Part shown: positions 11,097 to 21,955 of the stretch, piece by piece | Layout of the letters: every line of letters begins with the position of its first letter | Position numbering within the stretch: the first letter of the stretch is position 1 | From: Dermacentor variabilis | Taxonomy: Eukaryota; Arthropoda; Arachnida; Ixodida; Ixodidae | DNA length: 64,000 nucleotides | Direction: 5' to 3' | Assembly (NCBI RefSeq): GCF_050947875.1 | Contig: NC_134570.1 | Location: forward strand, 244,024,584-244,088,583 | Translations under genes and position numbers: made by a program | The notes under the pieces: generated by a model | What the model was told of the DNA's origin: nothing | Seen by the model: the letters and a program-made list of their open reading frames with translations, nothing else | Databases searched by the model: none

Positions 11097-12180
11097 ATGG
11101 GAGCACCGGTGTCAGTTTCATGTGCCAACATTGCTTTGGAAGCCCTTGAAGATAAAGCCCTCACGACGTTTCAGCCCTCCCCAAAATTGTTCCTGCGGTA
11201 TGTCGACGACCATTTTTCTATTATCCGCCGCGAAGACGTCGTACCTTTTCTGCAGCACCTGAACTCTTTCCAAAGCACAATAGAATTCACCGTTGAAGAA
11301 GTTAATGGTCGCTTGGCCTTCCTTGACGTTGAAGTCATGCGCACTGCATCCGGCCTTTCCACGAGTGTTTACCGAAAGCCTACACACACACGGAAATATC
11401 TCCACTTTAATTCGGCCCACCGCCTTGGACAAAAACGATCTGTTGCCTCCACATTGTTCTCCCGTGCATTCCGATTATGCTCGACTACTGACGCACGCAG
11501 AGCTGAGTTGAAGAGAGTGACGCAGGATTTGGTCAGCAATGGCTACCCCGGCAAGATTATAAAGACTGAAGAAAAGCGTGCAGCTGAACCCCCTGTAAGG
11601 CCGATGAGAACAAGAAAATGGGCGTCTCTCCCCTATGCACGAGGCGTGAGCGAGTCATTATCAAGAATTTTCATAGATTATGATGTACAAATCTGCCACG
11701 TCCCTTCAAGCAAGCTAAAACAACAACTCGTCCGAGTGAAAGACCGCCTCGAAAAAGAAAAGTTTCCGGGCGTCATCTACAAAATTCCTTGTCAGGACTG
11801 CCATGCGTGCTACGTAGGCGAGATGGGGAACTTTAAAAGACGGCTACAGCAGCATCGCAATGATGTAGCCAAAGGACACACGGTCTCCAGCGCCCTGGCA
11901 GAGCACCACGAAAAGACTGGACACAGTATTAACTGCAATTCGGCTTCTATCATCGAAAGAGAGAAAAAATTATCATCCCGATTGCTCCTTGAATCATTCT
12001 GCATACAATCTACTACTAACACGATAAACCGGACACGGGGACCCCTCCTGAGTTGTACGCAAGCGCATTACGTCTTCCGACGCATATTTAATAAAGACCA
12101 CCATGCATTCGCTCATTGTGAACAAGGCACCCGTATTGGGCGCCGAAACGTCAATCCGTGTTTTGAATATTATTTTTTCA
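11097..12180 (+). pseudogene. PLE-1 truncated direct copy (3' half of RT and GIY-YIG)
   Basis: This copy starts abruptly within the RT, just before the SCANIALEALED segment, and continues through RYVDDHFSI, KRSVASTLF and the GIY-YIG domain (VIYKIPC, CYVGEMG). The next copy follows head to tail, and one open frame runs through the junction to 13,016. The tandem partial copy is what is often called a pseudo-LTR in Penelope elements and could supply promoter sequence to the downstream copy. Confidence 0.85.
12117..12152 (+). other. Hammerhead-like stem and GAAAC motif in PLE-1 pseudo-LTR
   Basis: A GGCACCC / GGGCGCC stem is followed directly by GAAAC and GTC, and preceded by GTGAACA, which partly resembles the CUGANGA box of a hammerhead ribozyme. 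The same arrangement occurs at 14,629-14,664 (GAAAC changed to GAATC) and on the minus strand at about 8,829-8,793. Penelope-like elements are known to carry hammerhead ribozymes in their pseudo-LTRs. The first box is not canonical, so activity is doubtful. Confidence 0.35.
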
Positions 12181-14501
12181 GTTGGCGAGGGTACGTTTAT
12201 TCAGCCATGTTATTTCCTCGCCAGACGAGTTTTCGTCAAACCCTAGACTTCATTGCCCTTCGCGAAAAGCATGGACGGTCCGCCGTAACGAAGATTCGAC
12301 AGTTTGCGTCCCTCAACTCGAAGTTGGCATCTTTTCAATGCCACCTACATTTCAACCTGCGCTGTAAAGCCCACAGCATCATCCCGAAGTCGCTTCACCT
12401 ACCCGTCTTGGTTCGTGCGCCGTTTGGAAAGCATGCTATCTCACGCTGCGAGAAGCTCCTTTTACAAGCACGCATCCTTGAAACGAAGGCTACCATAAAG
12501 CGCTTGAAGAACGATGTTATCTTTAGCCAACGCACGCTTGTGCGCACCGTTCCCATGGAATTCCACGAGATCTTACTCTACTCTAACGGAGCAGCTACGG
12601 CGACTCGACAGAAAAGAGAAAGGTGCCAAGAAAAGAAGTTTTCGTCTCTGCTGGAGAAACGTCCGGCCCCTGAGAACCAAGCTGGTGTTTACAACTTGTC
12701 GTCGCACGACCTTGATACCGCGGAGCTTCATCTACTAAACCGCGGCCTAAATTTCAACATTACTACCGCGCCAAGTATGCGAAAAATGGCTTGTGCAGTT
12801 GAGGAGGCAGTACGCCATGTCAAGCGCTCTCTGCAAAACGAAGCACGTACCCGCGCTGTTGGGGCTCTTTCAAAGCTTCGTAATGCTAGGACCTCAAGTA
12901 TCAGCCACCTCGATAAAGTAGCCATGAAAAGACTGCAAAATAACAAAGCCATTGTCATCTTGCCTGCGGACAAGGGGAATGCCGCGGTTGTCATGAATCG
13001 GTATGACTACGTTTAAAAGATGACGGAACATCTCCAGGACCTGACCACGTATTCAAAGGTCAACCGTGACCCCACAAAAAAGACCGCGTCCGAACTTCAG
13101 AAGGTACTGACTGACATTTTCAAGTTTGTGCCTCCCGAAAAGAAGCATCTGTACAACCAGCTGCTGTGCCACAACGGCTCAGCTCCTGCAATATACGGCC
13201 TGCCTAAGGTTTACAAACCTATTGTCCCGCTGCGGCCTATAGTAGACTACACTCGCTCTCCGTTGCACCGTCTCTCTGCCTATCTTCATGGTGTGCTCCG
13301 ACCCCTCGTTGGACGAACGCCGACATACGTAAAGGACTCCGCTGATTTTGTCGACAAGGTCAGGAACGTGACTTTAGGGAGCGAAGACGTCATGGTTTCC
13401 TTTGACGTCAAGTCTATGTTCACACGCATACCTGTGGATTATGCTGTTGACTGCTGCCGAACAGCATTACAAAACGACACATCTCTGCCTTTGCGCACCC
13501 CATTCGAAGTCGACGATGTGTGCCGCCTCTTGGATTTTTGCTTACGCAACACATATTTTTCATTTAATGGATCATTCTACAGGCAGGTCTTTGGAACGAA
13601 AATGGGAGCATCGGTGTCAGTCTCATGTGCGAACATTGCTTTGGAAGCACTTGAAGGTAAAGCCCTGACGACGTTTCAGCCCACCCCAATATTGTTCCTG
13701 CGGTATGTCGACGACTGTTTTTCTATTATCCGCCGCGAAGACGTCGTACCTTTTCTGCAGCACCTGAACTCTTTCCAAAGCACAACAGAATTCACCGTCG
13801 AAGAAGTTCATGGTCGCTTGGCCTTCCTTGACGTTGAAGTCATGCGCACTGCATCGGGCATTTCCACGAGTGTTTACCGAAAGCCTACACACACAGGGAA
13901 ATATCTCCACTTTCATTCAGCCCACCCCCTTGGACAAAAACGATCTGTTGCCTCCACATTGTTCACCCGTGCATTCCGATTATGCTCGACTACTGACGCA
14001 CGCAGAGCTGAGTTGAAGAGAGTGACGCAGGATTTGGTCAGCAATGGCTACCCCGGCAAGATTATAAAGACTGAAGAAAAGCGTGCAGCTGAACCCCCTG
14101 TAAGACCGATGAGAACAAGAAAACGGGCGTCTCTCCCCTATGCACGAGGCGTGAGCGAGTCATTATCAAGAATTTTCATAGATTATGATGTAAAAATCTG
14201 CCACGTCCCTTCAAGCAAGCTAAAACAACAACTCGTCCGAGTGAAAGACCGCCTCGAAAAAGAAAAGTTTCCGCGTGTCATCTACAAAATTCCTTGCCAG
14301 GACTGCCATGCGTGCTACGTAGGCGAGACGGGGAACATTAAAAGACGGCTACAGCAGCATCGCAATGATGTAGCCAAAGGACACACGGTCTCCAGCGCCC
14401 TGGCAGAGCACCACGAAAAGACTGGACACAGTATTAACTGGAATTCGGCTTCTATCATCGAAAGCGAGAAAAAAAAAGTTATCATCCCGATTGCTCCTTG
14501 A
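12181..14501 (+). pseudogene. PLE-1 nearly full-length copy, RT plus GIY-YIG endonuclease
   Basis: The reading runs from about 12,200 to 13,016, where a TAA replaces a Ser codon, and resumes at 13,020-14,501. It has all expected parts: N-terminal region, GLPKVYKP fingers, FDVKSMFTRIP (motif A), FLRYVDDCFSII (catalytic box), and the C-terminal VIYKIPC/CYVGETG GIY-YIG nuclease. A run of nine A residues near 14,469 shifts frame close to the end (other copies have fewer). Only these two lesions separate it from an intact coding frame, so this family was active recently. Confidence 0.85.
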
Positions 14502-14762
14502 ATCATTCTGAATACACTCTACTACTAACACGATAAACCGGACACGGGGACCCTTCCCTGAGTTGTACGCAAGCGCATTACGTCTTTCGACGCATGTATA
14601 ATAAAGACCACCATGCATTCGCTCGTTGTGAACAAGGCACCCGTATTGGGCGCCGAATCGTCAATCCGTGTTTTGAATATTATTTTTTCAGTTGGCGAGT
14701 GTACGTTTATTCAGCATTGTTATTTCCTCGCCAGACGGGTTTTCGTCAAACCCTAAACTTCT

Positions 14763-14912
14763 ATGGCTGGCTCTGGCAGCCCGCAGGTAGCCAGAACCGT
14801 CCAGCTCGAGCAAAACGAACGCCCGCGGAAGTGCGTCCCGCTGTGGGCAGAGCAACCTGAAAAAAACGAAGACGCTCTGGCTGGCTCTGGCAGCCTGCGG
14901 GTAGCCAGAATT
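14763..14912 (+). repeat. 115-bp tandem repeat, copies right of the PLE-1 cluster
   Basis: One complete unit (14,763-14,877) and the first part of another (to about 14,912) match the unit at 8,614. The unit holds AGAACCGTCCAGCTCGAGCA and GGGCAGAGCAACCTGA. Together with the left copy it shows that the PLE cluster sits within a direct tandem repeat. Confidence 0.75.
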
Positions 14913-15055
14913 GGAAAATCGAAGAAGCCCAGTATATATTTCCTAATTATACACGCGTGCACCCCTGTGTCCTGTCACAGTACGAGCACCGATATGCCTA
15001 ATAAGTGTACTGGCAGGGCTTAAGAGCTTTTTTGGACGTGCCTGTGGAAATTTTA

Positions 15056-15079
15056 GCCCTTAAAGGGAAGCTGAAGAGT
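15056..15079 (+). repeat. Terminal inverted repeat, left end
   Basis: The 24 bases beginning GCCCTTAAAGGGAAGCTGAA match the reverse complement of 21,212-21,235 without mismatch. Confidence 0.7.
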
Positions 15080-15444
15080 CTGTCTAATTCAATAAGACGC
15101 TCATATACGGATGCCCAGAACCTTATAAACCATGCACGTAAAATTTTGGGCGGGATTTTTCACTTAGGAACGACGTAATCGCCGGTTAAAATTGCGCTGT
15201 CGCTCCACTCCCCGTCGAACGCTGCTGCTGATGCTGACGATGCGAGCGGAGACCGGAAACTGCGGCGTAGTAACGTCAGCACTGGTGTTCCGCTCCGTCG
15301 CAGTCTCCGCGACTATGCCTGACCGCGCTTGTTTCTGCGTGTGTGCCGTCGTAATCTGCCTCGCTCGAACCTACATTTCTTTGTTTGTGTGTACGTAGAG
15401 TGGTAGCTGATGTGCGCAGCATCAATTGAAGTGGTGGGCTGATC

Positions 15445-15652
15445 ATGCCGGCGTTCTGTGCAGCCTACGGTTGCACGAACACCAGCGGCCGCAACGATGT
15501 TCCATTACTCCTCGCAAGACAAGAAGCTTGGAGCTAAATGGGAGGCTGCTGTGAATCGAAAGAATTTCAAGCGCTCAAGAATAACAGTCCTGTACTCTAA
15601 CCACTTCCGTGACGACGATTACCACCAGAGTTTATCAGTAATGCGTGAATAA
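15445..15652 (+). pseudogene. THAP-type C2CH zinc finger, frameshifted
   Basis: From the ATG at 15,445 the frame reads [17 protein letters not shown], with the first two cysteines of the C2CH finger. After a frameshift near 15,495 the other frame supplies [12 protein letters not shown] and [11 protein letters not shown], the Trp and the HF-containing block. The expected third Cys before SNHF is Tyr here, so the finger cannot bind zinc normally. THAP domains bind transposon ends in P elements and occur in some host proteins. Location next to the TIR favours a transposase remnant. Confidence 0.65.
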
Positions 15653-16034
15653 GTGAGAGTACGACTTTCTGCTAGCAGGCTTTTTAAATGCAGCTCGAAA
15701 AGGTCGGGCCAACGAACGCACAAAGGCGGGACGGGTGCGGGCGGACGGATGGTAAGTGGTCTTTGAAGACCTTATGAATACATGAACTCGTCCAAACCTG
15801 GATTTTGATTTATTGCTAGCTCATCGTCATCATCACCATTTATTGACCCTTGAAGGCCCTTGTTGGGGTAATACATAAGGGGGGAGCATACATAAGAAAA
15901 AGAAACGTACAAACAGTCATGACTGAAGTAAGAAACAACATTCATAAGGGTTAAGAAGGTGTAATCAAATGAATGTCAAACACAAAAAGTAATAACCGAT
16001 GCACTAAAAGAAAGTGTGAGGTAGTAAAAATAAG

Positions 16035-17695
16035 TCAAGTCCATTGAGCATCAAGACTCAGAATGTTCGTTAGTATGTTTTGAAACTTGGTAGGGTTACG
16101 TTCGATTACTACGCGGTCCGGTAAACTAATCCATTCTGCAATAGCTAGCGGCAAGAAAGAGCTGTTGAAGGATTTAGTAGAGCCGTGAAGACGTTGAATA
16201 CTGAGGTTGTTTGAGAGACGGCGTGAAGTACGGTTGGGTGGCAAAAGTAGTGTGTCGCGTAAATGCGGGAAATTGTAATAGGCCTTTGAAAGAGGCATAA
16301 GTGAGATTTTTTGACGATGTACTAATGATTGGATGTGGAGGGATGATTTGATGTTTCTAACACTTAGCCGATAGTCGTACTGGGATGTAATAAACCGGGC
16401 TGCGTGATTTTGGACGGCTTCCAGTAGCTCAACAAGGTACGCTTGATGGGGATTCCATATTGCTGATGCGAATTCCAGTTTAGTACGGATAAATGTTTCA
16501 CATGCTAGTTGAAGGATCACAGGGGGTGATGATGATAGTGACAGTCTTATGAATCCCGGGGATCGATTAGTGGCAGTAACCAGATTGTGGATATGTTCTG
16601 ACCATGGAAGCTTGTTAGTGAAGGTGATACCAACGTACCTGTATGATTGAACCAGCTCAATAGGAAGACAGTGCAAAGAGTATGACATGAGAGAGTGTTT
16701 CCGCGATATGCTCTTGAACTTACATTTTTTACCGTTTAGCTGCATGAGCCACTTTGTGCACCATTTTCCACTAGCAGTGAGGTCACGCTGTAAAAGCAAC
16801 TGATCATTGTACGAGTTTACACGGCGGTACAGCACGCAGTCATCGGCAAAGAGCCGGATGGATGACGAAATACCAGAGGGGAGGTCATTAATGAAAATTA
16901 AAAACAAAATGGTTCCAAGGACTGAACCTTGCGGTACTCCAGATAATACCTCGGTGGTTGTAGAGGGACAGTGTCCAATCACTGTAAACTGTGATCAGCC
17001 AATTAGGAGGCACCGGATCCAGGACGTGATTAAAGGATGCAGACACAAGCTGTTCACTTTGATCATTAGTTGTTCGTGAGGTACACGGTCAGAGGCTTTT
17101 GAAAAGTCTAGACAAATTACGTTTGTTTGGAAGAGAGAATCAAGGTTTAAATCGAGGTCAGTAGTGAATCCAAAGAGTTGAGTTTCACATGAGTGACCTG
17201 GTCGGAAGCCATGCTGGTTACAGAAAAGGAAAGAGTTCGCTTCAAGATGAGAGGCAACATGAGAATAGATTAGGTGTTCAAGAAGTTTGCAGGCAATACA
17301 GGTGAGTGATATCGGGCGATAATTCGATGGATCGGTTCTGTCGCCACTTTTGAAAACCGGGGCAACCTTGCTTAACTTCCACTCGTTAGGATTGGTACTG
17401 TAGTTATGGACTGCGTAAAGATGATTTGTAGAATTTTACTAGTAAGCACCTTAGTGCTTTTGACGACTTTAGCGGGAATTTTATACGGGTCTGGAGCACT
17501 GGAGACCTTGATATTATTGATCAGGGCCAAAATGCCCTCAGATGTGATGTCAATTGAAGGCATGCAGGAAAAGTTGCAGTCAGGAAGGGTACTGTTACAT
17601 AAGGCGGGTTCTTGAGTGAAAACGGAAGAGAAATAAGAATTCATGACATCGAATTTATGATCAGTAGAGACAGGTGATCCATCAGGATATGACAA
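16035..17695 (-). pseudogene. LINE-c ORF2 reverse transcriptase
   Basis: The frame 17,695-17,372 holds the linker and the beginning of the fingers. The RT motifs continue in other frames down to 16,982-16,035, which has SGVPQGSVLGTILFLIFIND (motif B) and RLFADDCVLYRR (catalytic box) plus the C-terminal domain ending at 16,035. Between 17,370 and 16,985 the motif A region is readable only across frames. It has RT order and content of a CR1/L2-type enzyme but is a pseudogene. Confidence 0.8.
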
Positions 17696-17808
17696 AGTTA
17701 TATTGTGAGAAGCACTGCGGTTTGAAGGTAGAAGTTTCCAAAATTTCTATGGGTTTTCACAAAGGATACTGAGAAGGTCTATATGATAACATTTCTTTTT
17801 TGAGTGCC

Positions 17809-18831
17809 TTAACAAATTATGGTATTGGCACAGGCACGCAAATTAATTTTCCCATTTAGAATCACAGTCCGAGTGTTTAGCTGCCCGAAAAAGGCGCTTT
17901 TTTTGTTTACGAGCTTCCTAAAGGAGTTGGTGAACCATGGTTTATCGACATCGCCCTGAATGCGGACAAGTGGCGCATATTTCTCGACAAGAGACAATAT
18001 CTTCTGTTTATAAAGTAGCAAATTGCCCTCTACACTTCGCGAGGAAGCGGACTGCTCAAAAGACACAAAAAAAGCATCTAATTCCCGATTTATTTCTGAG
18101 AAGTCTGCTTTGTTGTAATCGCGGATATATTTTGTTGAAGGTTGACTGGTTGGTACCTGAAAGGTCAGGTCAAATAACACCATTTTGTAACACCACTTAG
18201 GCCATAAATACATGTTAATGATTGAACAGCATCGGGGTTGGAAACCAAAACTAAATCAAGAATATTAGCACCGCGAGTCGGCGTAGACACCATTTGTGTG
18301 AAGGTAAATGTTAGAAGAAGATCAATAAATTCTTTAGATAGCTGAGAAGCTGCTGTCATTTTATCCCTGTTAATGTCAGGAAGGTTAAAATCACCGCAGA
18401 GGATGAAGTTACTTTTGGGAAATGTAGCAAATAAAGTTCACGAGGGTTGCAATGTGGGCTTGTTGGTAATGCATCTTCAACAGGGGTATGGTAGCGCGAT
18501 TCAAAGACAGGACAGCGCTGTGTGTGTCTCTTTGTGTCTTCTTTTGTCCTGTCTTTGAATCGCGCTACCATACCCCCCTTGAAGTAGCAAATAAATCCAA
18601 AAGCAAGTTGTGTAAGTCTTTCGTAAAATATTTATCGCAGTCGGGCGCACGGTAGCACGCGATAATAATATTTGTGCGAAAACGAAAAGAAACTTTAACG
18701 CAAAGAATTTCTTGTTCGTTGTTTATTATTATTGTGAAGGAAGACAGATCAGATTTAATCAGTAAGAGAACAAGACCCCCCCTGCGACCAACCCTGTCAA
18801 TTCTGAAGGCGTTGAACACGTCATTGGACAA
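17809..18831 (-). pseudogene. LINE-c ORF2 endonuclease region and linker
   Basis: The frame 18,831-18,595 holds a late endonuclease strand (IIIACYRAPDCD). After the hairpin insert, the plus strand near 18,370-18,420 encodes on the minus strand an FxLCGDFN-type box, and 18,359-18,165 gives TRGANILDLVLVSNPD. The stretch 18,213-17,809 is the linker before RT (DKPWFTNSFRKLVNKK). The expected SDH box is damaged. Several frameshifts and the insert make it inactive. Confidence 0.7.
18436..18583 (+). mobile_element. Mini hairpin insertion, PLE-terminus-like, with 12-bp TSD
   Basis: An identical GTAGCAAATAAA lies at 18,424-18,435 and 18,584-18,595, so the 148 bp between is an insertion. It has a 46-bp head containing GGGCTTGTTGGTAATGCATC and then a near-perfect inverted repeat: 33-bp arms at 18,482-18,514 and 18,545-18,577 around a loop starting GCGCTGTG. 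The head-plus-arm layout matches the terminus of PLE-2 (39,936-40,030) and the insertion at 24,739-24,901. It encodes nothing. Confidence 0.8.
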
Positions 18832-19052
18832 AAGTTCTTCCGTGTCTATATCAGTAGTAAGCCATGACTCTGTAAATATTGCAATGTTGGCAGAACTGTC
18901 ATCAATAACAGCTTCTATTAGGTCTTTTTTAGGAAGATAGCTTCGTACGTTTCCAGAAGGAATGAAATACTGTCGTACACTGGTACTTTAGGCTGGCGTG
19001 AATGTGGCCATGTGGTGTGGCAGGATAACAGCGAGCGAGTTTGCTGTTCACA

Positions 19053-19900
19053 CTATGACTTCAGTTCTCTAACGGTATCAGTCAGATAGTCGTAAATGAA
19101 TAATTTGTTGTTCATTGCTAGCTTGTCAAAACGAATCTTAAAGGAACTGGACCGAGCCTCTTGCGCACGTGCAAAAAGTTTTTGGAGGGCTATTCTGACA
19201 CGTGCCGTGTAATCTTCGCGAACTGCAAAGGGCGTATCCTTCAGCTTTGATGGTGCAGAAAGAATTGAACTTTTATCCTTAAATCTTGCAAACTTTGCAA
19301 TTATCGAACGGTTCTTTCCAACCTGGTAACGTCCTAGTCTATGCGCGCTTTCAATATCACTGCTGTTAATCGTAATGGCTAGCTTATCAGGACAAAATGA
19401 GACAACATGCGACTCTGATCGCATCCAGCTCTCCCCCCCACCCTCCCATTCTTATCCGGAATATAAAAAAATAGCAGATTTGAGCGGCGCTGACAGTTTT
19501 CTGAGTCGTCGCACTTTCCGGCTAAGGCATGTACTTCAGAAGAAAGTTTGGCAATTTCAGCATTAGGGGAGCAGACTGACTTTGAAGTGGCGTAACGGTT
19601 ATTTTCAGCAAGTTTTTCTAAGGCATCAACATGACTTGAAAGACTGTTGATGAGATGTTCAATATTGCTTTGGGCAACCCGGATCATTGTTACCTCAGAT
19701 AACAAGGTAGTTTGCGATGCTTCAAGTCGCGACAAGGTATTAGAAATGGAGTCAAAGGATGGTGCAGTGTTGTGATCAGGACCGGGATTAAGGTCGACAT
19801 CCCCTGACAAAATGAGCGTAAAAGCCACGACAACAGCATTTGCATACAAATAAACCATTTTCAGCAAACGTCGACAAAAGTCACGCATTCCAGGGGGCAC
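19053..19900 (-). pseudogene. LINE-c ORF1 with 2A-like peptide, coiled coil and RRM-like end
   Basis: The frame from 19,900 has a short N-terminus with a hydrophobic stretch (YLYANAVVVAFTLIL) ending directly in SGDVDLNPGP, which matches the 2A consensus DxExNPGP with D for E. A coiled-coil-like region (about residues 50-130) with conserved CQRRSNLL follows. After a frameshift around 19,400-19,480 the frame 19,424-19,053 gives the C-terminal ORF1 domain (AHRLGRYQVGKNRSIIAKF). 2A sequences at the N-terminus of LINE ORF1 proteins are known in some CR1/L2-type elements, where they cause ribosome skipping or act as signal sequences. Confidence 0.75.
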
Positions 19901-19960
19901 GATACCACAAGCAAGAATGGGTTACTGCTACGAAATGAAGCAGCATAAGGTAACTAACCT

Positions 19961-21211
19961 GCTTAAAGAAAGGGACAGTCATTACAGGTGCCTGCGCAGT
20001 AGCAAGCCGCGACTGGCAGCAGAACGGAGGAGGGTTTAATAGACCAGCGGCGTTGACCGCGCACAAGGTGGCTCCAGTTGCCAGATGAGAGCATCAGTAA
20101 TGGCGTGAATCAGCGGCCACGTAGCAGCTCCTGTCCTTGTTCGATTGAAAAATTGGCCAAAAACTGTGAAGCGGTGATATGCCGTACCCTCAATGCTTGC
20201 AAGGTAGGCGGGAAGGCTTCGAAAGACGCTACACAAGGTAGGCCTGCGTCGAGAATTGGACAGTCATGACAGTCCTTCGTGTTAGCACGCTGAACGGAAG
20301 GTACATGTTCATCTCCCACCCTTGAAGCATGTTTCGCCGCAAACCGCCATTAATTTTTTATTCGCACGTGTGTTGTGAAACAGCCAACTTGCAGCTACCA
20401 TAATGCGGTGCAAATGTAAAATTTTCATGTTTTCGAAAGCCGGCACACGCCAGAACGCAGCGCTCCCCCTCGCGCACAGAGAGAAACCGGCAGTCTTACG
20501 TAGCCGACGGAATTCGCCACCTTTACTGCTCCGGTTATGAGTAGCGTGCGGATGGCACGCTGATGAAGACTATTACACATGCTACAAAGGCCGGAAAACT
20601 TTTCCCACATGTAAACTGTCTGTAGATTGCCGACAGCTTTGGGGCAGTGCACAAATGCCGACGATCGCATCCCTCCTTACGTTCCACGAGGAGGCATGCA
20701 GGAACATAACAATACAGTTATTTGCCCGGAAATGAACCCACTGGGTCGCTGAATACAGCTTTGCAAAAAGCATACTCACCAAAGAACATTTCTAACATTA
20801 GGAGATGCTAACACTTTGCTTTCGTTCGCGTCGAAAGTACTGCTTGCTACCAGCATCATTTGCTTCTTAGAGAGGCCGGCTACGTGTACATGTAGGGAGC
20901 AACGGCGAACTCCTCAGAGAAATGCAAGCTCTCGAAATTTACCATTACCGTCTCGCCAAACCACAGCGCCAAACCACCTTGCACCTTGCTTCATGTGTGG
21001 CGGCAGCGACCGGTCCGGACGAACACCAATGTTGACGTCGCGAGGTGCCCGACCAATCACAGGCGAAACGAGGCGCGTGAGCTGCGCGAGTCTGCTGCTG
21101 CACTTTTTGTTGAAACAAAATGTGTTTGCGATTTCTTTCGCTCAATTTCGCTGCGACACCAGAATTCAGAGGGTTGATTACGTATAGGTCTTCACTCATT
21201 TTTTCCGGAAA
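19961..21211. other. Interior of presumed P-like element, no recognisable coding
   Basis: Between LINE-c and the right TIR there are only short open frames on both strands (for example 20,110-20,319 minus and 20,816-21,187 plus). I recognise no transposase domain. The distal 200 bases are GC-rich and may be subterminal transposon sequence. Confidence 0.4.
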
Positions 21212-21235
21212 ACTCTTCAGCTTCCCTTTAAGGGC
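21212..21235 (-). repeat. Terminal inverted repeat, right end
   Basis: These 24 bases are the exact reverse complement of 15,056-15,079. Confidence 0.7.
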
Positions 21236-21955
21236 AGTTAAAGACATGCATTCATTTTTTTTCGGATGTTTTTGCAGCCCCTAGGGAGTCCGGACACGGT
21301 CGTTGACTTACAGCTGTCAAAGTGGATGCTTCAAATGATCCATGGGGTGAATGCATGGCAGAAGGAGGATGAGAACAGACAGGACTGACGCACTGAGGAA
21401 TTATTGGGAAAGGAAGCGTGCCGCCGCCTTTTTGAAGGAGCTTCAACTCAAAAAACAGTGTTGGCTTATGCCGAGATGCAGGTCTCCCTCATGCAAACCA
21501 CGATAAATTCTCTAAATCAGTGAAACCCAAGATTGAGGTGTTGTGTGCGGGCTGAGAGTATGTCAGGACAGTTGAGGTTCACTTCACAGCTGCTGAGAGA
21601 GAATCTTCGTTGTGACAAAGTTCAGGCCTCGTACCGATAAGCTTGCTATCAGTTGATAGAAATAGCTCATATTCAAAAATATTTACTTCTGTATGCATCT
21701 CCTTTTCATTCGTATTTGAAGATGCCCGACTCAATTTGGAATGGGTTTTACCGTTTTTTTCACTGTGCATTTTACTAGCACCTTCCCTCTGTTTTCTTTT
21801 TAAATAAAATAGATATTACTCCTTACTATTCAAACTGGATTAAGTCATTTTTTTTCAACATGCTTACTAGAGAGTGACAGCATCGCGCAACATGGTGTTA
21901 GCCTGTCTTGACTCTAAACAAAGCTCTGGCTCATTCAGAAAATTTTCAAAGGTGC
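21236..21955. other. Unassigned sequence between P-like TIR and Tigger remnant
   Basis: Short open frames only. I see no motif or repeat here; part of it may be an eroded internal region of the Tigger element that follows. Confidence 0.4.

Larger units (their letters stand above)
8744..14761. mobile_element. PLE-1, Penelope-like element cluster (one inverted and two direct copies)
   Basis: Three copies of one Penelope-like element lie together: an inverted, slightly 5'-truncated copy (about 11,090 down to 8,744), a 5'-truncated direct copy (11,097-12,180) and a nearly full direct copy (about 12,181-14,761). Partial tandem copies plus an inverted copy are the known signature of Penelope elements. 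The outer ends are inverted complements of each other (GTACGTTTATT near 14,703 and its complement near 8,745). Flanking CTATGGCTGGCT(C)TGGCAG sequences form a target duplication of about 18 bp. Confidence 0.85.
15815..19960 (-). mobile_element. LINE-c, CR1/L2-like LINE with 2A-like ORF1
   Basis: A minus-strand LINE runs from about 19,960 to a 3' end near 15,815, where AATAAATGG is followed by a short GATGATGACGATGA tail. ORF1 (19,900-19,053) and ORF2 (18,831-16,035) are both recognisable but broken many times. A 148-bp hairpin insert interrupts the endonuclease region at 18,436-18,583. The element separates the THAP region from the right TIR of the presumed P-like element. Confidence 0.8.
15056..21235 (+). 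mobile_element. Possible P-like DNA transposon with 24-bp TIRs, interrupted by LINE-c
   Basis: The sequence GCCCTTAAAGGGAAGCTGAA plus AGAGT-type continuation at 15,056-15,079 is repeated in inverted orientation at 21,212-21,235. Just inside the left end is a THAP zinc-finger remnant, the DNA-binding domain found at the N-terminus of P-element transposases. Without the LINE-c insert the element would be about 2 kb, too short for a full transposase. No convincing 8-bp target duplication flanks the ends (AAATTTTA versus AGTTAAAG), so the two ends may belong to different copies. Confidence 0.5.

Noticed and set aside
20036..21247. Short frames between LINE-c and the right TIR as P transposase remnants
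   Set aside because: No residues or motifs of a P-type catalytic domain could be recognised in any frame.
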